In this document: positions 7,959-17,568 of the stretch, piece after piece
Layout: the number at the start of each line of letters is the position of its first letter
Position numbering within the stretch: position 1 is the first letter of the stretch
Source: CAYYMD01 sp964472875
GTDB taxonomy: Bacteria > Planctomycetota > Phycisphaerae > SM23-33
Assembly: GCA_964472875.1 (NCBI GenBank)
Contig: CAYYMD010000033.1
Location: forward strand, 1-34,084
DNA: 34,084 nt
Direction: 5' to 3'
Position numbers and translations under genes: made by a program
The notes under the pieces: model-generated
The model's database searches: none
What the model was told of the DNA's origin: nothing
The model's input: only the letters and a program-made list of their open reading frames with translations

Positions 7959-9764
7959 ATGAAGATCATGAAAACAGCATTACTGACGATTTTGGCGGGC
8001 CTGGTGTTCGTAGGAACAGCCGGCGCAGAAACATCGGTGGACAGCAATATCACCGAATCAACCACGTGGACCCCGGAAGGCGGCCCATATAACCTTCAGG
8101 ACCAGATTTACGTCGAGCCGGGCGCAAGTCTCACCATCGAGGCCGGCACTGTCATCGCCAGCACGCCCTCCGCAAACGGCAGCGGCTCTCTGGCAGTGTG
8201 CCGCGGCGCCGACATCTACGTCATGGGCACCAAGGAAAATCCGGTCATCATGACCTCCACCGACGACAACCGTTCCAGTTGGCGCGAGGCCTGCTGCGAG
8301 TGGGGCAACCTGACCGTCATGGGCGATGCACTGATTTCCGCCTCCCATTATGATGGTAATCCGGTAGGTCCCGCCACCGACGGTGATGCGAACAACCCGG
8401 TTCAGCCCGACGGCACCGCCCAGAAGCAGATGGAAGGTTTGACCGAAGCCAATCTGGCGATGTACGGCGGCGACAACGACAACGACGACAGTGGTGAGAT
8501 TCACTACCTTTCGCTGCGTTATGGCGGCAGAGTCGTCGGCCAGGCCAACGAACTTAACGGCCTGTCGCTTGGCGGCATCGGCCGAGGGACCGAAATCGAC
8601 CACGTCGAGATCATGAATAATGTCGATGACGGTATCGAAATCTGGGGTGGCACGGTCAACCTCAAGTACGTTGCTATCTGGAATATCGGTGACGATAGTT
8701 TCGACATCGACGAAGGTTGGCGCGGCAAGGCCCAGTTCGGCCTGATCGTTCAGGGCTACAGCCAGGATGCCGATCAGGGCTCCGGCGTGGGCGACAACTG
8801 CTTCGAAACTGACGGCGCCGAAGACTGCTACGCCAAGCCGGTCACCACGGCCAGCATTTACAACTTCACGGCGATAGGCCAGCCAGACGGCGACGGCGCC
8901 ACCACGTGGCGTGACAACGCCCGTATGCAGTACAACAACTGCATATTCATGAACATTGGCGAAACCCTCGTCAAATTTGATGATGACGACGGCGACGGTG
9001 CCCTGGGTTACAGCGGCGACAAAAGCGGCGCCAGGAATAACACCCCTGCCGACGGCACACTCAACTGGGTCCAGACGTGGACGACTGATTATGACTACAG
9101 TCACGACCCAGCCCAGGATGTCAACCGTCTGCCGGGTGACACGACTGAATCTCTGCAGGCACGCTACCAGGCACAGACCTCGGGCAAACTGGCGCAGATT
9201 ACCGACAGCGTAACCTATGGTGTCAGTGACTACAGTGAGACCGATTTACTCAAGAATACCTACGGCGTGGACGTGTTTGCGGCCGGCAACAACAACGTAA
9301 AAGAGCCCGCCAATATGCCAATCCAGAGCATAACGCGTGAGGCGCCGGTTACAAGAGGCGGCAAGACCATGGCCAGGGTTACCAATCTAAACCCGTGTGC
9401 GGCCAATGATGCCACCACATCCGCCGGCACTGCCCCCTCCGACGGTTTCTTCACGCCGGTTCAGTACCGCGGAGCATTCAGCGCGACCAACAACTGGCTT
9501 GAAGGTTGGACGGCTGCCGACGAATTCGGCATGATCGACACCAGCATGAACGCTGACGATCCGGCGGCCGATTCCGACCTGCCGAAGGTCGAGACTCAGG
9601 TCGAGTGGGATTCCGAAAACGGCGTTCTCTACACGGTCGAGAAGTCCAGCGATATGAGAAACTGGACGCCCGTCGAGGTCGTCGAAGGCGACGGAACGAC
9701 CATGTCGGTCACCGACCTGGATTCGTTCGACGCCACCAAGTTCTACCGCGTTATCCGTCAATAG
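7959..9764 (+). CDS. Large secreted beta-helix-like protein
   Basis: A protein of about 601 aa with a Sec signal peptide (MKIMKTALLTILAGLVFVGT, cleavage near AGA/E). The start at 7959 has AAAGGA nine bases upstream; a longer form from 7926 (11 more residues) is possible. The body has repeated 'V.pGasLtIeaGTvI' and 'GtienPVIMTSt' strands, typical of right-handed parallel beta-helix surface proteins also seen in Bacteroidota, plus many Asp-rich turns (DNDNDDSGE, DDDDGDGA) that suggest Ca2+ binding. The last ~55 residues (YTVEKSSDMRNW ... FYRVIRQ) form the small C-terminal module frequent in planctomycete and verrucomicrobial exported proteins. No enzyme motif is seen. Likely a substrate-binding or matrix protein and a good T2SS cargo candidate. 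Confidence 0.75.
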   Translation: MKIMKTALLTILAGLVFVGTAGAETSVDSNITESTTWTPEGGPYNLQDQIYVEPGASLTIEAGTVIASTPSANGSGSLAVCRGADIYVMGTKENPVIMTSTDDNRSSWREACCEWGNLTVMGDALISASHYDGNPVGPATDGDANNPVQPDGTAQKQMEGLTEANLAMYGGDNDNDDSGEIHYLSLRYGGRVVGQANELNGLSLGGIGRGTEIDHVEIMNNVDDGIEIWGGTVNLKYVAIWNIGDDSFDIDEGWRGKAQFGLIVQGYSQDADQGSGVGDNCFETDGAEDCYAKPVTTASIYNFTAIGQPDGDGATTWRDNARMQYNNCIFMNIGETLVKFDDDDGDGALGYSGDKSGARNNTPADGTLNWVQTWTTDYDYSHDPAQDVNRLPGDTTESLQARYQAQTSGKLAQITDSVTYGVSDYSETDLLKNTYGVDVFAAGNNNVKEPANMPIQSITREAPVTRGGKTMARVTNLNPCAANDATTSAGTAPSDGFFTPVQYRGAFSATNNWLEGWTAADEFGMIDTSMNADDPAADSDLPKVETQVEWDSENGVLYTVEKSSDMRNWTPVEVVEGDGTTMSVTDLDSFDATKFYRVIRQ

Positions 9765-9802
9765 TTACCTGTAACCGGTAGAAAAAAACAGAAGATGCGA
9801 CT

Positions 9803-9834
9803 GATGGCAGGGGCTCGCAAGGGCCCCTGCCATC
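9803..9834 (+). terminator. Strong intergenic stem-loop
   Basis: GATGGCAGGGGC (9803-9814) and GCCCCTGCCATC (9823-9834) form a perfect 12-bp GC-rich stem with an 8-nt loop, 38 bp after the beta-helix gene. No U tract follows on the plus strand, so it is likelier to be an mRNA-stabilising or attenuating structure that sets different levels for the abundant secreted proteins upstream and the receptor downstream. Confidence 0.6.
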
Positions 9835-9886
9835 GGAGTCCCATGACCGACAGTATTTGTGAAGATTTATTTGGGATTATCATAAG

Positions 9887-11131
9887 ATGGTTAAAGAAAG
9901 ATTCATAATTATTTTACTCATAGCAGTTATTTCACTGCCTTTTTTGTCGGGTGATTGCGTCCTCGGCAAAGAAGATTCCGCTACGGCTGAGTCGGAATTC
10001 ACATCTTGTGTCCTCAAAGATAAACCCATTGCGGATTACCAGGTCAAATTGCTCACTGTGGCATTTGAGACGGCCACGGCAATCCCGCTCTACCCACACC
10101 GGCAAGACAGGGCGAGAGCCCAGGAGAAGGTAGTTGAAACCTGCCTTAAACTCGACCAACCGGCACGTGCCATGGACTACACAGATAAAATAAAAAACTG
10201 GCGCCGCGGCGTATGCTATGCAGATTTGGCCTTCTACTGTGTCAAAAACGGCTGTGACGAAAAACAGGTTCAGCCATACCTGGATATCGCAGTAAAGGAA
10301 TCCACCGCGGCCGCGGGTTGGCGCAGAGATAATATAAAGATGAAAGTTGCGAGAACACACTCCATTCTTGGAAATAAGGAAAAAGCCGATAAATTCAGTC
10401 AGGATCTTACAGAATCCCAGAGGGGCAAGGCAGGCGGCGCGACTGCGGACCTGTGTGACAAAGACTTCGACCAACACGTAAAGTCCTTGGAGGAGATGAT
10501 TGAAACGGGCAATTACGACATGACCAGTAATGCCCTCACTTCTTTCACCGAACTTTATATGCGCTTCTACAAAAATGCTCGACGGCGTTCGGTACTGGAA
10601 AAGAAAATCATGAAATACAGCGGAAGACTGCCGATTATAATTCGCATCAAACTACATATGAAACTGGCGCGAAACGCAATCGCTCACCAGGACCGCAAAA
10701 ACGCCCTTGGTATCATAAACATAGCGCGGAATATATTTGACGATGCGAAATGGACTTTGAGAAATAAGATTCCGCTGATGGCCCGGCTGGCTGAGATTCG
10801 GTTCCTTGCGGGCGACAAGGGGAAAGCCCGAAGCGACCTTGACGCGGCACTGGCGATATTCGACGAAAACGTTGGGGATATAATCAACATTTATCGCGCA
10901 GATGCGCTTCGGCCCATTGCAGAGTCCTATCAGACCATGAAAGACACCTCGGCCGCTCTGGCCGTATACGAAAAAGCTGTTGAACACGGCGTTGACAACC
11001 CAAACTCCAAGCCCCGGGCCAGAGATTTGTCAGCAACCTGCTGCTCAATGGCCTTGCACGATGTAGAACCCGACGCCGAACTGTGGGAAAGGATTCAACA
11101 GATTAGCGACGGATTAGGCGAACCATGGTGA
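9887..11131 (+). CDS. Exported helical-repeat (TPR-like) protein
   Basis: The 414-aa product has an N-terminal hydrophobic signal (about residues 5-22, then GDC near residue 23-24, which could be a weak lipobox or a cleavage region). The rest is Ala/Leu-rich alpha-helical repeat resembling degenerate TPRs (for example residues 300-400, with repeated ALA and AVYEKAVEHG patterns). I recognise no specific family. Its TGA (11129-11131) overlaps the receptor start (ATG 11125, or ATG 11131 within TGATG), so the two are translationally coupled; this suggests a periplasmic or outer-membrane partner of that receptor. Confidence 0.65.
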   Translation: MVKERFIIILLIAVISLPFLSGDCVLGKEDSATAESEFTSCVLKDKPIADYQVKLLTVAFETATAIPLYPHRQDRARAQEKVVETCLKLDQPARAMDYTDKIKNWRRGVCYADLAFYCVKNGCDEKQVQPYLDIAVKESTAAAGWRRDNIKMKVARTHSILGNKEKADKFSQDLTESQRGKAGGATADLCDKDFDQHVKSLEEMIETGNYDMTSNALTSFTELYMRFYKNARRRSVLEKKIMKYSGRLPIIIRIKLHMKLARNAIAHQDRKNALGIINIARNIFDDAKWTLRNKIPLMARLAEIRFLAGDKGKARSDLDAALAIFDENVGDIINIYRADALRPIAESYQTMKDTSAALAVYEKAVEHGVDNPNSKPRARDLSATCCSMALHDVEPDAELWERIQQISDGLGEPW

Positions 11132-14100
11132 TGCTCAAAGGACGATGGCTGTGCTGGATTGCTCTTGTAACCTCGCTGTCTGCAACGGTTGTTCCGGCCC
11201 AGCAGATGGGTGGCATACGCGGCACCGTATATGACAAGGATTTGAACGTGCCGCTGGCGCTTGCGCACGTCCGAATTGTCGAAACAGACCAGAAAACAAC
11301 AACATCGGATGAAGGAAATTACGTTTTCAACGAAGTACAACCTGGAAAGTACACGCTCGTGTTCTGGAAAGAAAAATACGCCAGACAGGTCAAAAGTGAC
11401 GTTGTGGTCGAGGCCGGACAAATGACGGAGGTGGACGCGTCGCTTTCAGGCGAATTCGAAGAGATGGAGGAATTTGTCGTTCAGGAACTGAAAATCGGCG
11501 GGGCGGAAGTCGAATTGATGAAGCTTCGCGATATAAGTCCGGCCTTCGTAGATTCGATCAGCGACGAATGGATGTCTCTGGCAGGAGTGAGCGATGCGGC
11601 CAGCGCATTGCGGCTGGTCTCGGGCACGACCGTGCAGGAGGGCAAATACGCTGTGGTTAGGGGCCTGCCGGACAGGTACGTGAACTCGCAGATGAACTCT
11701 GTGCGCCTGCCGACGGCGGACCCGGACAAACGGGCGGTGCAGCTGGACCAGTTCCCTTCGGATGTTATCGACAACATCCAGGTAAGTAAAACCTTTACAC
11801 CGGATCAGCAGGGTGATGCCTCCGGTGGCGCCGTAAATGTGATACTAAAGGGCATTCCGAAAAAAAACACTTTTAAAATAAGTACCGGATCCAGCATTAA
11901 CACACAGACGATAAACAATGACCGCTTTCTCACATATGACGGCGGAGGCCTGAATTTTCTCGGCATCGATGATGGCCAAAGGGATATTCAATACGAAAAC
12001 GAGGGTGGTATCTGGGACGGTGCGGTCGGCGTCTCACGCAGAGATTCACCGTACAATTATGATTTTGCCATCTCCGGCGGTCTAAGGCACGAATTCGACG
12101 CCGGACTGACCGTCGGCGGCTTCAGCAGTTTCTATTATGACCGCGACAATTCTTATCACGGCGACGCAAAGAATTATTCTTATTGGCTTGAACCCGGCCG
12201 GGATACGATGACACCTCAATACGGTGGGGATGATAAGCCGGGTGTAGGCGCTTTTCAAACGTCGCTTTATGACGTTAAAGAGGCCTCGCAGGAACTAAAG
12301 TGGGGCTGGCTTGGCGCGGTCGGCGCCGAAACAAAAAACCATCAGTTGAATCTGGTTTACATGCACACTCGGGTCACAGAAGACAAGGCCATCCTTGCCG
12401 AAGACACTACGGGCAAGGCATCGTTGCACAAGTACTGGCCACAGCATTACGGGCCGGAATACGCGAATTATGCCCCCTACGATGAGAACCATCCCGGCAA
12501 CGATGATTGGGACAACGCGCCGTATCTGAGAACGGAATCACTTAATTATTCGGAGCGCACTACCGAGACGCTTCAGTTAACGGGACGTCACACACTGGCC
12601 ATCGCCGAATTCGGTATCGAAGATTTATTTATGTTCAAATACCCGGAATTCGACTGGACTCTGGCATCGAGTTCCTCGGGCATGTACGAACCCGACAAAC
12701 GGCTGTTCGGCACAATGTGGCGCGGCCCGTATTTGAATCCGGGATTTCCTTCATTCGGCATACCGCCGTTCCTGGAGCCCGCCGAACACCGTAAGTTCAA
12801 ACCCGACGCTAACTTCAATATGGGCAATCTTCAGCGAACGTGGAAAACCATAGAAGAAAAAAGCGATCAGTACTTTTACAACATCAAATTCCCGTTCGAG
12901 CAGTGGGACGGCGAGGAAGGATACGTCAAGTTGGGCGTCTTCGAAGATAAAGTCGAGCGCACATACGACCAGGAATCTTTCAGCAATTTCGGACTTATCA
13001 ATCCCGACTCGCCCAATTCCTACCAAGCGCCCTGGGAAGATTACTGGAGCGAGGTCTGGCTGGATGAGGAGCATAATATAGGTGCGGGTGAAATCGACGT
13101 GGACTACGAGGGGAAGCAGGATATTTCTGCCTCTTACTATATGATCGATATGCCGTTGGCGACCTTTTTCAACGTTATCGGCGGGGCCCGCTATGAAAAC
13201 ACCAACTTATCCATTGTTACCGATCCGGAAGCGGATGTTAAATGGATCAGACCTGACGGATTGTTGGATAATATGGACCCAGGAGAGGCCGATGTCTCCT
13301 TTAAACAGGAAGATGTGTTGCCCTCGCTGGGATTCGTGTTTGAGCCATTCGAAGAAATCAAGTTCCGCGGTTCCTGGAGCAGGACCATCGCCCGACAGAC
13401 CTTTAAAGAGCTTTCGCCAATCCAGCAACAGGAGTTTCTTGGCGGCGAGGTATTCGTTGGTAATCCTTCCTTGCAGATGAGCGCTGTGGAGAATTACGAT
13501 CTGCGTTTCGATTATACGCCCTACAAGGGTGGGCTGATATCGGCTTCTTGGTTCCACAAAGATATCGAGAATCCTATTGAATATGTGCAAAGGGGCGGCA
13601 GCGCTAACTTCACGTACACGACGCCAATTAATTATCCCCAGGGCGAGTTGACCGGTTTTGAATTCGAAGTACGGCAGCGGCTGGGCCAGTTCTGGGATAA
13701 ACTCGAGGGACTCTCGGCCGGTGGAAACGCGACATTTATCGACTCACAGGTAACGCTGCCGCAGGAAGAGTTTGATCTTCTGGAAAGCGTAGGCAATCCG
13801 ATTAAAACCCGTCACATGACAAACGCCCCCCAGCATCTCTACAACCTGTATCTGACGTATGACTGGGAGCGCTATGATACGCGGATTGGTCTGTTTTACA
13901 CCGTAAGAGGTGACACGCTCGTAGCCGGCGCGGGACAGACCGGCGGAAACTTCGTCCCGAGTCTGTACGAAAGGGAATACGGCACACTCAACCTGACCGT
14001 GGCCAAGAAACTTGGCGAGTACGCCAAACTCAGTTTTAAGGCCAAGAACCTGCTGAATCCGAAAATCCAGCAAGTTTACCGCTCGGACTATATCGGCGAT

Positions 14101-14166
14101 GACGTGGTAAAAACTTCTTACCAAAAAGGTATAGAGTTCTCGCTGGGTCTGAGCGTGGAATTCTGA
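11125..14166 (+). CDS. TonB-dependent receptor with carboxypeptidase-regulatory-like N-terminal domain
   Basis: A 1013-aa outer-membrane receptor. After the signal peptide (about residues 1-27) comes an Ig-like carboxypeptidase-regulatory domain (about 30-115; GGIRGTVYD, YVFNEVQPGKYTLVF), then a plug domain (about 130-250; KYAVVRGLPDRYVNSQMNSV, GGAVNVILK) and a beta-barrel that ends in an aromatic residue (LGLSVEF). A short acidic stretch (EFEEMEEFVV, about 111-120) between the first domain and the plug probably includes the TonB box. Such receptors import large or scarce ligands (siderophores, glycans, peptides); the ligand cannot be told. The start may be 11125 or 11131. A complete TonB energiser follows 59 bp later, so it is probably dedicated to this receptor. 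Confidence 0.92.
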   Translation: MVMLKGRWLCWIALVTSLSATVVPAQQMGGIRGTVYDKDLNVPLALAHVRIVETDQKTTTSDEGNYVFNEVQPGKYTLVFWKEKYARQVKSDVVVEAGQMTEVDASLSGEFEEMEEFVVQELKIGGAEVELMKLRDISPAFVDSISDEWMSLAGVSDAASALRLVSGTTVQEGKYAVVRGLPDRYVNSQMNSVRLPTADPDKRAVQLDQFPSDVIDNIQVSKTFTPDQQGDASGGAVNVILKGIPKKNTFKISTGSSINTQTINNDRFLTYDGGGLNFLGIDDGQRDIQYENEGGIWDGAVGVSRRDSPYNYDFAISGGLRHEFDAGLTVGGFSSFYYDRDNSYHGDAKNYSYWLEPGRDTMTPQYGGDDKPGVGAFQTSLYDVKEASQELKWGWLGAVGAETKNHQLNLVYMHTRVTEDKAILAEDTTGKASLHKYWPQHYGPEYANYAPYDENHPGNDDWDNAPYLRTESLNYSERTTETLQLTGRHTLAIAEFGIEDLFMFKYPEFDWTLASSSSGMYEPDKRLFGTMWRGPYLNPGFPSFGIPPFLEPAEHRKFKPDANFNMGNLQRTWKTIEEKSDQYFYNIKFPFEQWDGEEGYVKLGVFEDKVERTYDQESFSNFGLINPDSPNSYQAPWEDYWSEVWLDEEHNIGAGEIDVDYEGKQDISASYYMIDMPLATFFNVIGGARYENTNLSIVTDPEADVKWIRPDGLLDNMDPGEADVSFKQEDVLPSLGFVFEPFEEIKFRGSWSRTIARQTFKELSPIQQQEFLGGEVFVGNPSLQMSAVENYDLRFDYTPYKGGLISASWFHKDIENPIEYVQRGGSANFTYTTPINYPQGELTGFEFEVRQRLGQFWDKLEGLSAGGNATFIDSQVTLPQEEFDLLESVGNPIKTRHMTNAPQHLYNLYLTYDWERYDTRIGLFYTVRGDTLVAGAGQTGGNFVPSLYEREYGTLNLTVAKKLGEYAKLSFKAKNLLNPKIQQVYRSDYIGDDVVKTSYQKGIEFSLGLSVEF

Positions 14167-14225
14167 TTTTACGATATTCGAACAACGTACGTTTTAACAA
14201 TCAGAGCAAAGAGGAAGTTGCAAAA

Positions 14226-15083
14226 ATGAAAAAGCAAAAAACAAAGCTACAGTCGCGAAAATATCCCGGCGCTAAGCCGTGGAGCATCGGCCGATCCGTT
14301 GCACTGGTCGGCCTGATGTGCCTTGTATGCTTCGGTGTCGTGCTTGCCAATAAGGTCAGTAAGTCGGACGACGATCTGGGCTCCACGCGCGAAGCCCTGA
14401 AAGAATGGGTGACATACTCCCGCAAAATAGCAAAAGAGGAGCGTGAATTCGAAGTGGCCAAGGCAATGCTAAAAGAACGCATAGAACTGGTTCAGAATGA
14501 AATCGAGTCTCTGTGGGAAAAAACCCAAAAAGCCAAAAAAGAAATCAGCGAAAAGGACAAGCAAAGCGCCGAAAAGGTCGAGGAAAACAAAAGACTCAAG
14601 GAAGTCATCTCCTCTCTTACGGACACCGCCACCCGACTTGAAAAACGGACCGTCAAACTGCTCAAGCGGCTTCCGGACCCGGTTCGCCGGAAAGTAAAAC
14701 CACTCAGCCAGCAGATTCCGGAAAAACCGGACGAGACCAAACTGTCGGTCTCGCAGCGCTTCATGAACATAGCAGGCATTTTAAACGAGGTTAATAAGTT
14801 TAATCGCCAGATAACGGTTACCAGCGAAGTGCGCGAACTGCCGGAAGGAAAAAGCGTTGAAGTCACCACCCTTTATGTCGGAATAGGCCAAGCCTACTAT
14901 ACCAGCGGCGCCGAAGGAGACCAAGTTGTCGCCGGGGTGGGAAGGTCGTCCGAATCGGGCTGGACATGGGCGCCTGCCAAAGATCCGCAAAAAGCCGCCC
15001 GGCAGATTTCCAAAGCTATCGCAATATACGAAAACGAAGAAGTTGCATCGTTCGTACAGCTTCCGATTGAGATTAATGATTAG
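14226..15083 (+). CDS. DUF3450 family protein of a TonB system
   Basis: The 285-aa protein has an uncleaved-looking signal or anchor (about residues 23-41), a long coiled coil (about 50-150) and a conserved C-terminal part (VEVTTLYVGIGQAYYTS, SGWTWAP) typical of DUF3450. In Vibrio and other marine gammaproteobacteria this family lies directly upstream of ttpC-exbB-exbD-tonB, as here. Its role is unknown; the periplasmic coiled coil suggests a scaffold for the energising complex. The ribosome site is GAGGAAG (14211-14217). Its end overlaps or abuts the next gene, depending on which start that gene uses. Confidence 0.85.
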   Translation: MKKQKTKLQSRKYPGAKPWSIGRSVALVGLMCLVCFGVVLANKVSKSDDDLGSTREALKEWVTYSRKIAKEEREFEVAKAMLKERIELVQNEIESLWEKTQKAKKEISEKDKQSAEKVEENKRLKEVISSLTDTATRLEKRTVKLLKRLPDPVRRKVKPLSQQIPEKPDETKLSVSQRFMNIAGILNEVNKFNRQITVTSEVRELPEGKSVEVTTLYVGIGQAYYTSGAEGDQVVAGVGRSSESGWTWAPAKDPQKAARQISKAIAIYENEEVASFVQLPIEIND

Positions 15084-15090
15084 AAAGCAT

Positions 15091-16803
15091 ATGACCATGA
15101 AAATAATTAAGTTAACCATTGTTTTCGCTATCACGATAAGTGTGTCGGCCGAATTTGCGCTCACCCGTCCCGAACCGACGACGCAACCGACGACGCAACC
15201 GACGACACAACCCGCCACACAACCCGCCACACAACCCGCCACCCGGCCTGTTACTCAACCGGCCACCCAAGCGGCGACACAACCGGGCGATGAGGAGCCC
15301 GAAAATACTTTCGCACAGGCCGCAAAGTCCATATTTGAAAAACTGGAAGAAAGTAAGAATGAATACAGGGCCCTGCAGTCTCGAATAAAACGTGAAAAGG
15401 TTCCTCTCAGCCGCAAGCTCAGTAGTCTCGAGAGCGAACTTATCCGTGTGCGCGAAGAACACAAGCAGGCCACGCGAACACTGGACACGCGCAAACTCAA
15501 CCTCAGCAACCTTAAGAAACAAATCGAATCCAGGCGGGAAGAACTGAGTTATCTGTCGAACAACGTGCTGGGCGAATATATCCGCAACCTTGAGACCAAG
15601 CTGCACATAGCCGAAAAACAGCGATACGATGACACCCTCGAGTCCGCCAAACTCGCTCCGGAAAACAAGCAACTCTCCAGGGAAGAAGTCATTAAGGCCC
15701 AGGCCGAAATGCTGGATGTATCGCTGAGTAGGATTGAAGAGTTACTGGGCGGCACGCGTTACGAGGGTGAAGCTGTGGACAAAAGCGGGCTTGTCAGAGA
15801 AGGCGCTTTTGTGCTCGTGGGGCCGTGTGCGATATTCCGCTCCGAGGACGGCGAAAGCATCGGCACGGTGGAACAACGCCTTGGTTCGCTCGAACCTTCT
15901 ATAATCAGTTTCGCCAATCCGGCAGACGCTCAGGCGGCGGCCGAAACCATAAAAAATGCCGAAGGTCATTTTCCTCTCGACCCGACACTCGGCAACGCGC
16001 ACAAGGTAGAGTCCACAGAGCAGACGCTCTGGCAACACATTCAGCAGGGTGGGCCTGTCATGGTGCCAATACTGGCGATGGCCGGTGCGGCGCTGCTGGT
16101 GGCGCTTTACAAGTTTATTGGCATGATGTTCCTTCACAAACCGTCTCAGAAACAGTTGCGGGCGGTTCTCGACGCCGTAGCCAGAAACGACCAAAGCGGG
16201 GCGTTGCAGAAGGCCAAGGCCATCAGGGGGCCTTTCGGTAAAATGCTCATATCCGGCGTCGAACATCTGAATCAGGGCCGTGAGCTTATCGAAGAAGTTA
16301 TGTACGAAACAGTGCTGTCCACACGGCTGAAACTGAGGCGCATGCTGCCTTTCATCGCCATATGTGCCGCCTCCGCTCCGTTGCTGGGGCTGCTGGGTAC
16401 AGTTACGGGTATTATCAGCACCTTCAAACTCATAACAGTCTTCGGCTCCGGCGATGTGAAGATGCTTTCGGCCGGCATTTCTGAGGCGCTTATAACAACC
16501 GAGTTCGGCCTTATTGTGGCTATTCCGTCCCTGCTGCTGCACGCATTCCTATCGCGCAAAGCCAACAGCGCCTGCAATGAGATGGAAAAAGCGGCCGTCA
16601 CCTTCGCGAATCAGGCCAGCAAGGCTCAAAAAAAAAGAAACAATGAAAATGTAAACCCGCATGAATCCATCGAATCGACTCAGAACATGCTCGGCGAACC
16701 TGATGGGCAGAACGGCAATGCGAAAGATGATTACGAATTCGAATTCGTCAACACCGCCGAGCACCAAGGCGATAACGATGAACAGCAAACGTCACAAAAC
16801 TGA
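15091..16803 (+). CDS. TtpC-like MotA/TolQ/ExbB proton-channel protein
   Basis: A protein of about 570 aa with signal peptide, Thr-Gln-Pro-rich linker (about residues 28-66), a periplasmic coiled coil (about 75-200) and a C-terminal MotA/TolQ/ExbB domain: TM1 near 325-345 (PMVPILAMAGAALLVALY), TM2 near 425-450 (LLGLLGTVTGIISTF) and TM3 near 463-488. This matches TtpC, the extra ExbB-like subunit of Vibrio TonB2 systems, in architecture and gene order. Start choice is uncertain: ATGs at 15076 (overlapping the previous stop), 15091 and 15097 are in frame and none has a strong ribosome site. Upstream extension of the frame beyond 15076 is a shadow of the DUF3450 gene. A charged C-terminal tail (about 515-570) is unlike ExbB. 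Confidence 0.85.
   Translation: MTMKIIKLTIVFAITISVSAEFALTRPEPTTQPTTQPTTQPATQPATQPATRPVTQPATQAATQPGDEEPENTFAQAAKSIFEKLEESKNEYRALQSRIKREKVPLSRKLSSLESELIRVREEHKQATRTLDTRKLNLSNLKKQIESRREELSYLSNNVLGEYIRNLETKLHIAEKQRYDDTLESAKLAPENKQLSREEVIKAQAEMLDVSLSRIEELLGGTRYEGEAVDKSGLVREGAFVLVGPCAIFRSEDGESIGTVEQRLGSLEPSIISFANPADAQAAAETIKNAEGHFPLDPTLGNAHKVESTEQTLWQHIQQGGPVMVPILAMAGAALLVALYKFIGMMFLHKPSQKQLRAVLDAVARNDQSGALQKAKAIRGPFGKMLISGVEHLNQGRELIEEVMYETVLSTRLKLRRMLPFIAICAASAPLLGLLGTVTGIISTFKLITVFGSGDVKMLSAGISEALITTEFGLIVAIPSLLLHAFLSRKANSACNEMEKAAVTFANQASKAQKKRNNENVNPHESIESTQNMLGEPDGQNGNAKDDYEFEFVNTAEHQGDNDEQQTSQN
15175..15262 (+). repeat. 12-bp tandem repeat encoding Thr-Gln-Pro units
   Basis: Successive near-copies of a 12-mer (acgcaaccgacg, drifting to acacaacccgcc) encode PTTQ/PATQ units just after the TtpC-like signal peptide. 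Copy number is prone to slippage. The product is a flexible periplasmic spacer. Confidence 0.75.
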
Positions 16804-16864
16804 TTTGCCAAAGTTATAACCGGTCGCTTTGACTGCGGCCAAACGTAAAGGTTGGTGAGCAGAA

Positions 16865-17557
16865 ATGAACGTGATAATGGAAAATTTCAACGTACTTCTG
16901 GAGCAAGCACTGAAAATCTGGCTTTCCGGCGGATGGGCCATGATGGCCATCGCATTTATTGCGTTTGTGATATTTGCAATGGGCATACACGTGTCCATCA
17001 AACTCGGTAAAAAGGGCTTTAAATCCGTGCCGGAGAAGAAATGGCGCCGCTGGATAACCAACCCCGAACAGCGCAGAGGTCCGGTTGGTGAACTGCTCGA
17101 TTTTGTGACGGTGGGCGATAGCGCACATGACACCGCCGCATTGTTTGAAGAGTTGCGAGCCACGGAAATTGCCCCCTTCAAACGCGACTTGCGCATAATG
17201 AAAATTTGTGTCAGCGCCGCCCCGTTGATGGGCCTGCTTGGCACAGTAACGGGAATGCTGGCAACCTTCGAGGCCCTATCAACCGGCTCCGGCGGCGACA
17301 AGACAATGGGACTGGTGGCCGAGGGTATCTCCGAGGCCCTGGTCACTACCGAAACCGGACTGGTCGTAGCGCTGCCGGGACTGTTTTTCCAGTACATGCT
17401 GTCCCGTAAGTATGACAGCTACAAGGTGTTTCTTTCCCACCTGGAGACGGTCTGCATCCAGGCGATGCGGAAAAATGAAAATAACGCTCGTGTAAGCCGG
17501 ACGCTTCCGCAGAACTACCCCGGTGTGGCTAAAGTTTTGGAACCCTCAGTAACATAG
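16865..17557 (+). CDS. exbB: ExbB, proton channel subunit of the TonB complex
   Basis: The 230-aa inner-membrane protein has three TM segments (about 17-40, 115-137, 160-182) and the MotA/TolQ/ExbB signature in the last two: PLMGLLGTVTGMLATFEAL and EGISEALVTTETGLVVALPG. The Thr and Glu positions that line the channel in the family are present. With ExbD it uses the proton gradient to drive TonB. It is the second MotA/ExbB-type protein in a row, as in TtpC-containing systems. The start is preceded by GGTGAG. It lies 61 bp after the TtpC-like gene and 11 bp before exbD. Confidence 0.93.
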   Translation: MNVIMENFNVLLEQALKIWLSGGWAMMAIAFIAFVIFAMGIHVSIKLGKKGFKSVPEKKWRRWITNPEQRRGPVGELLDFVTVGDSAHDTAALFEELRATEIAPFKRDLRIMKICVSAAPLMGLLGTVTGMLATFEALSTGSGGDKTMGLVAEGISEALVTTETGLVVALPGLFFQYMLSRKYDSYKVFLSHLETVCIQAMRKNENNARVSRTLPQNYPGVAKVLEPSVT

Positions 17558-17568
17558 CGAGGAACAAA

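Noticed and set aside
8058..9104. 348-codon minus-strand open frame
   Set aside because: It is antisense to the beta-helix gene and rich in Val/Ala/Gly without motifs; a shadow.
15175..15262. Possible CRISPR-like or regulatory tandem array
   Set aside because: The units are 12 bp without spacers and stay in frame with a coding sequence; they encode a Thr-Gln-Pro linker.
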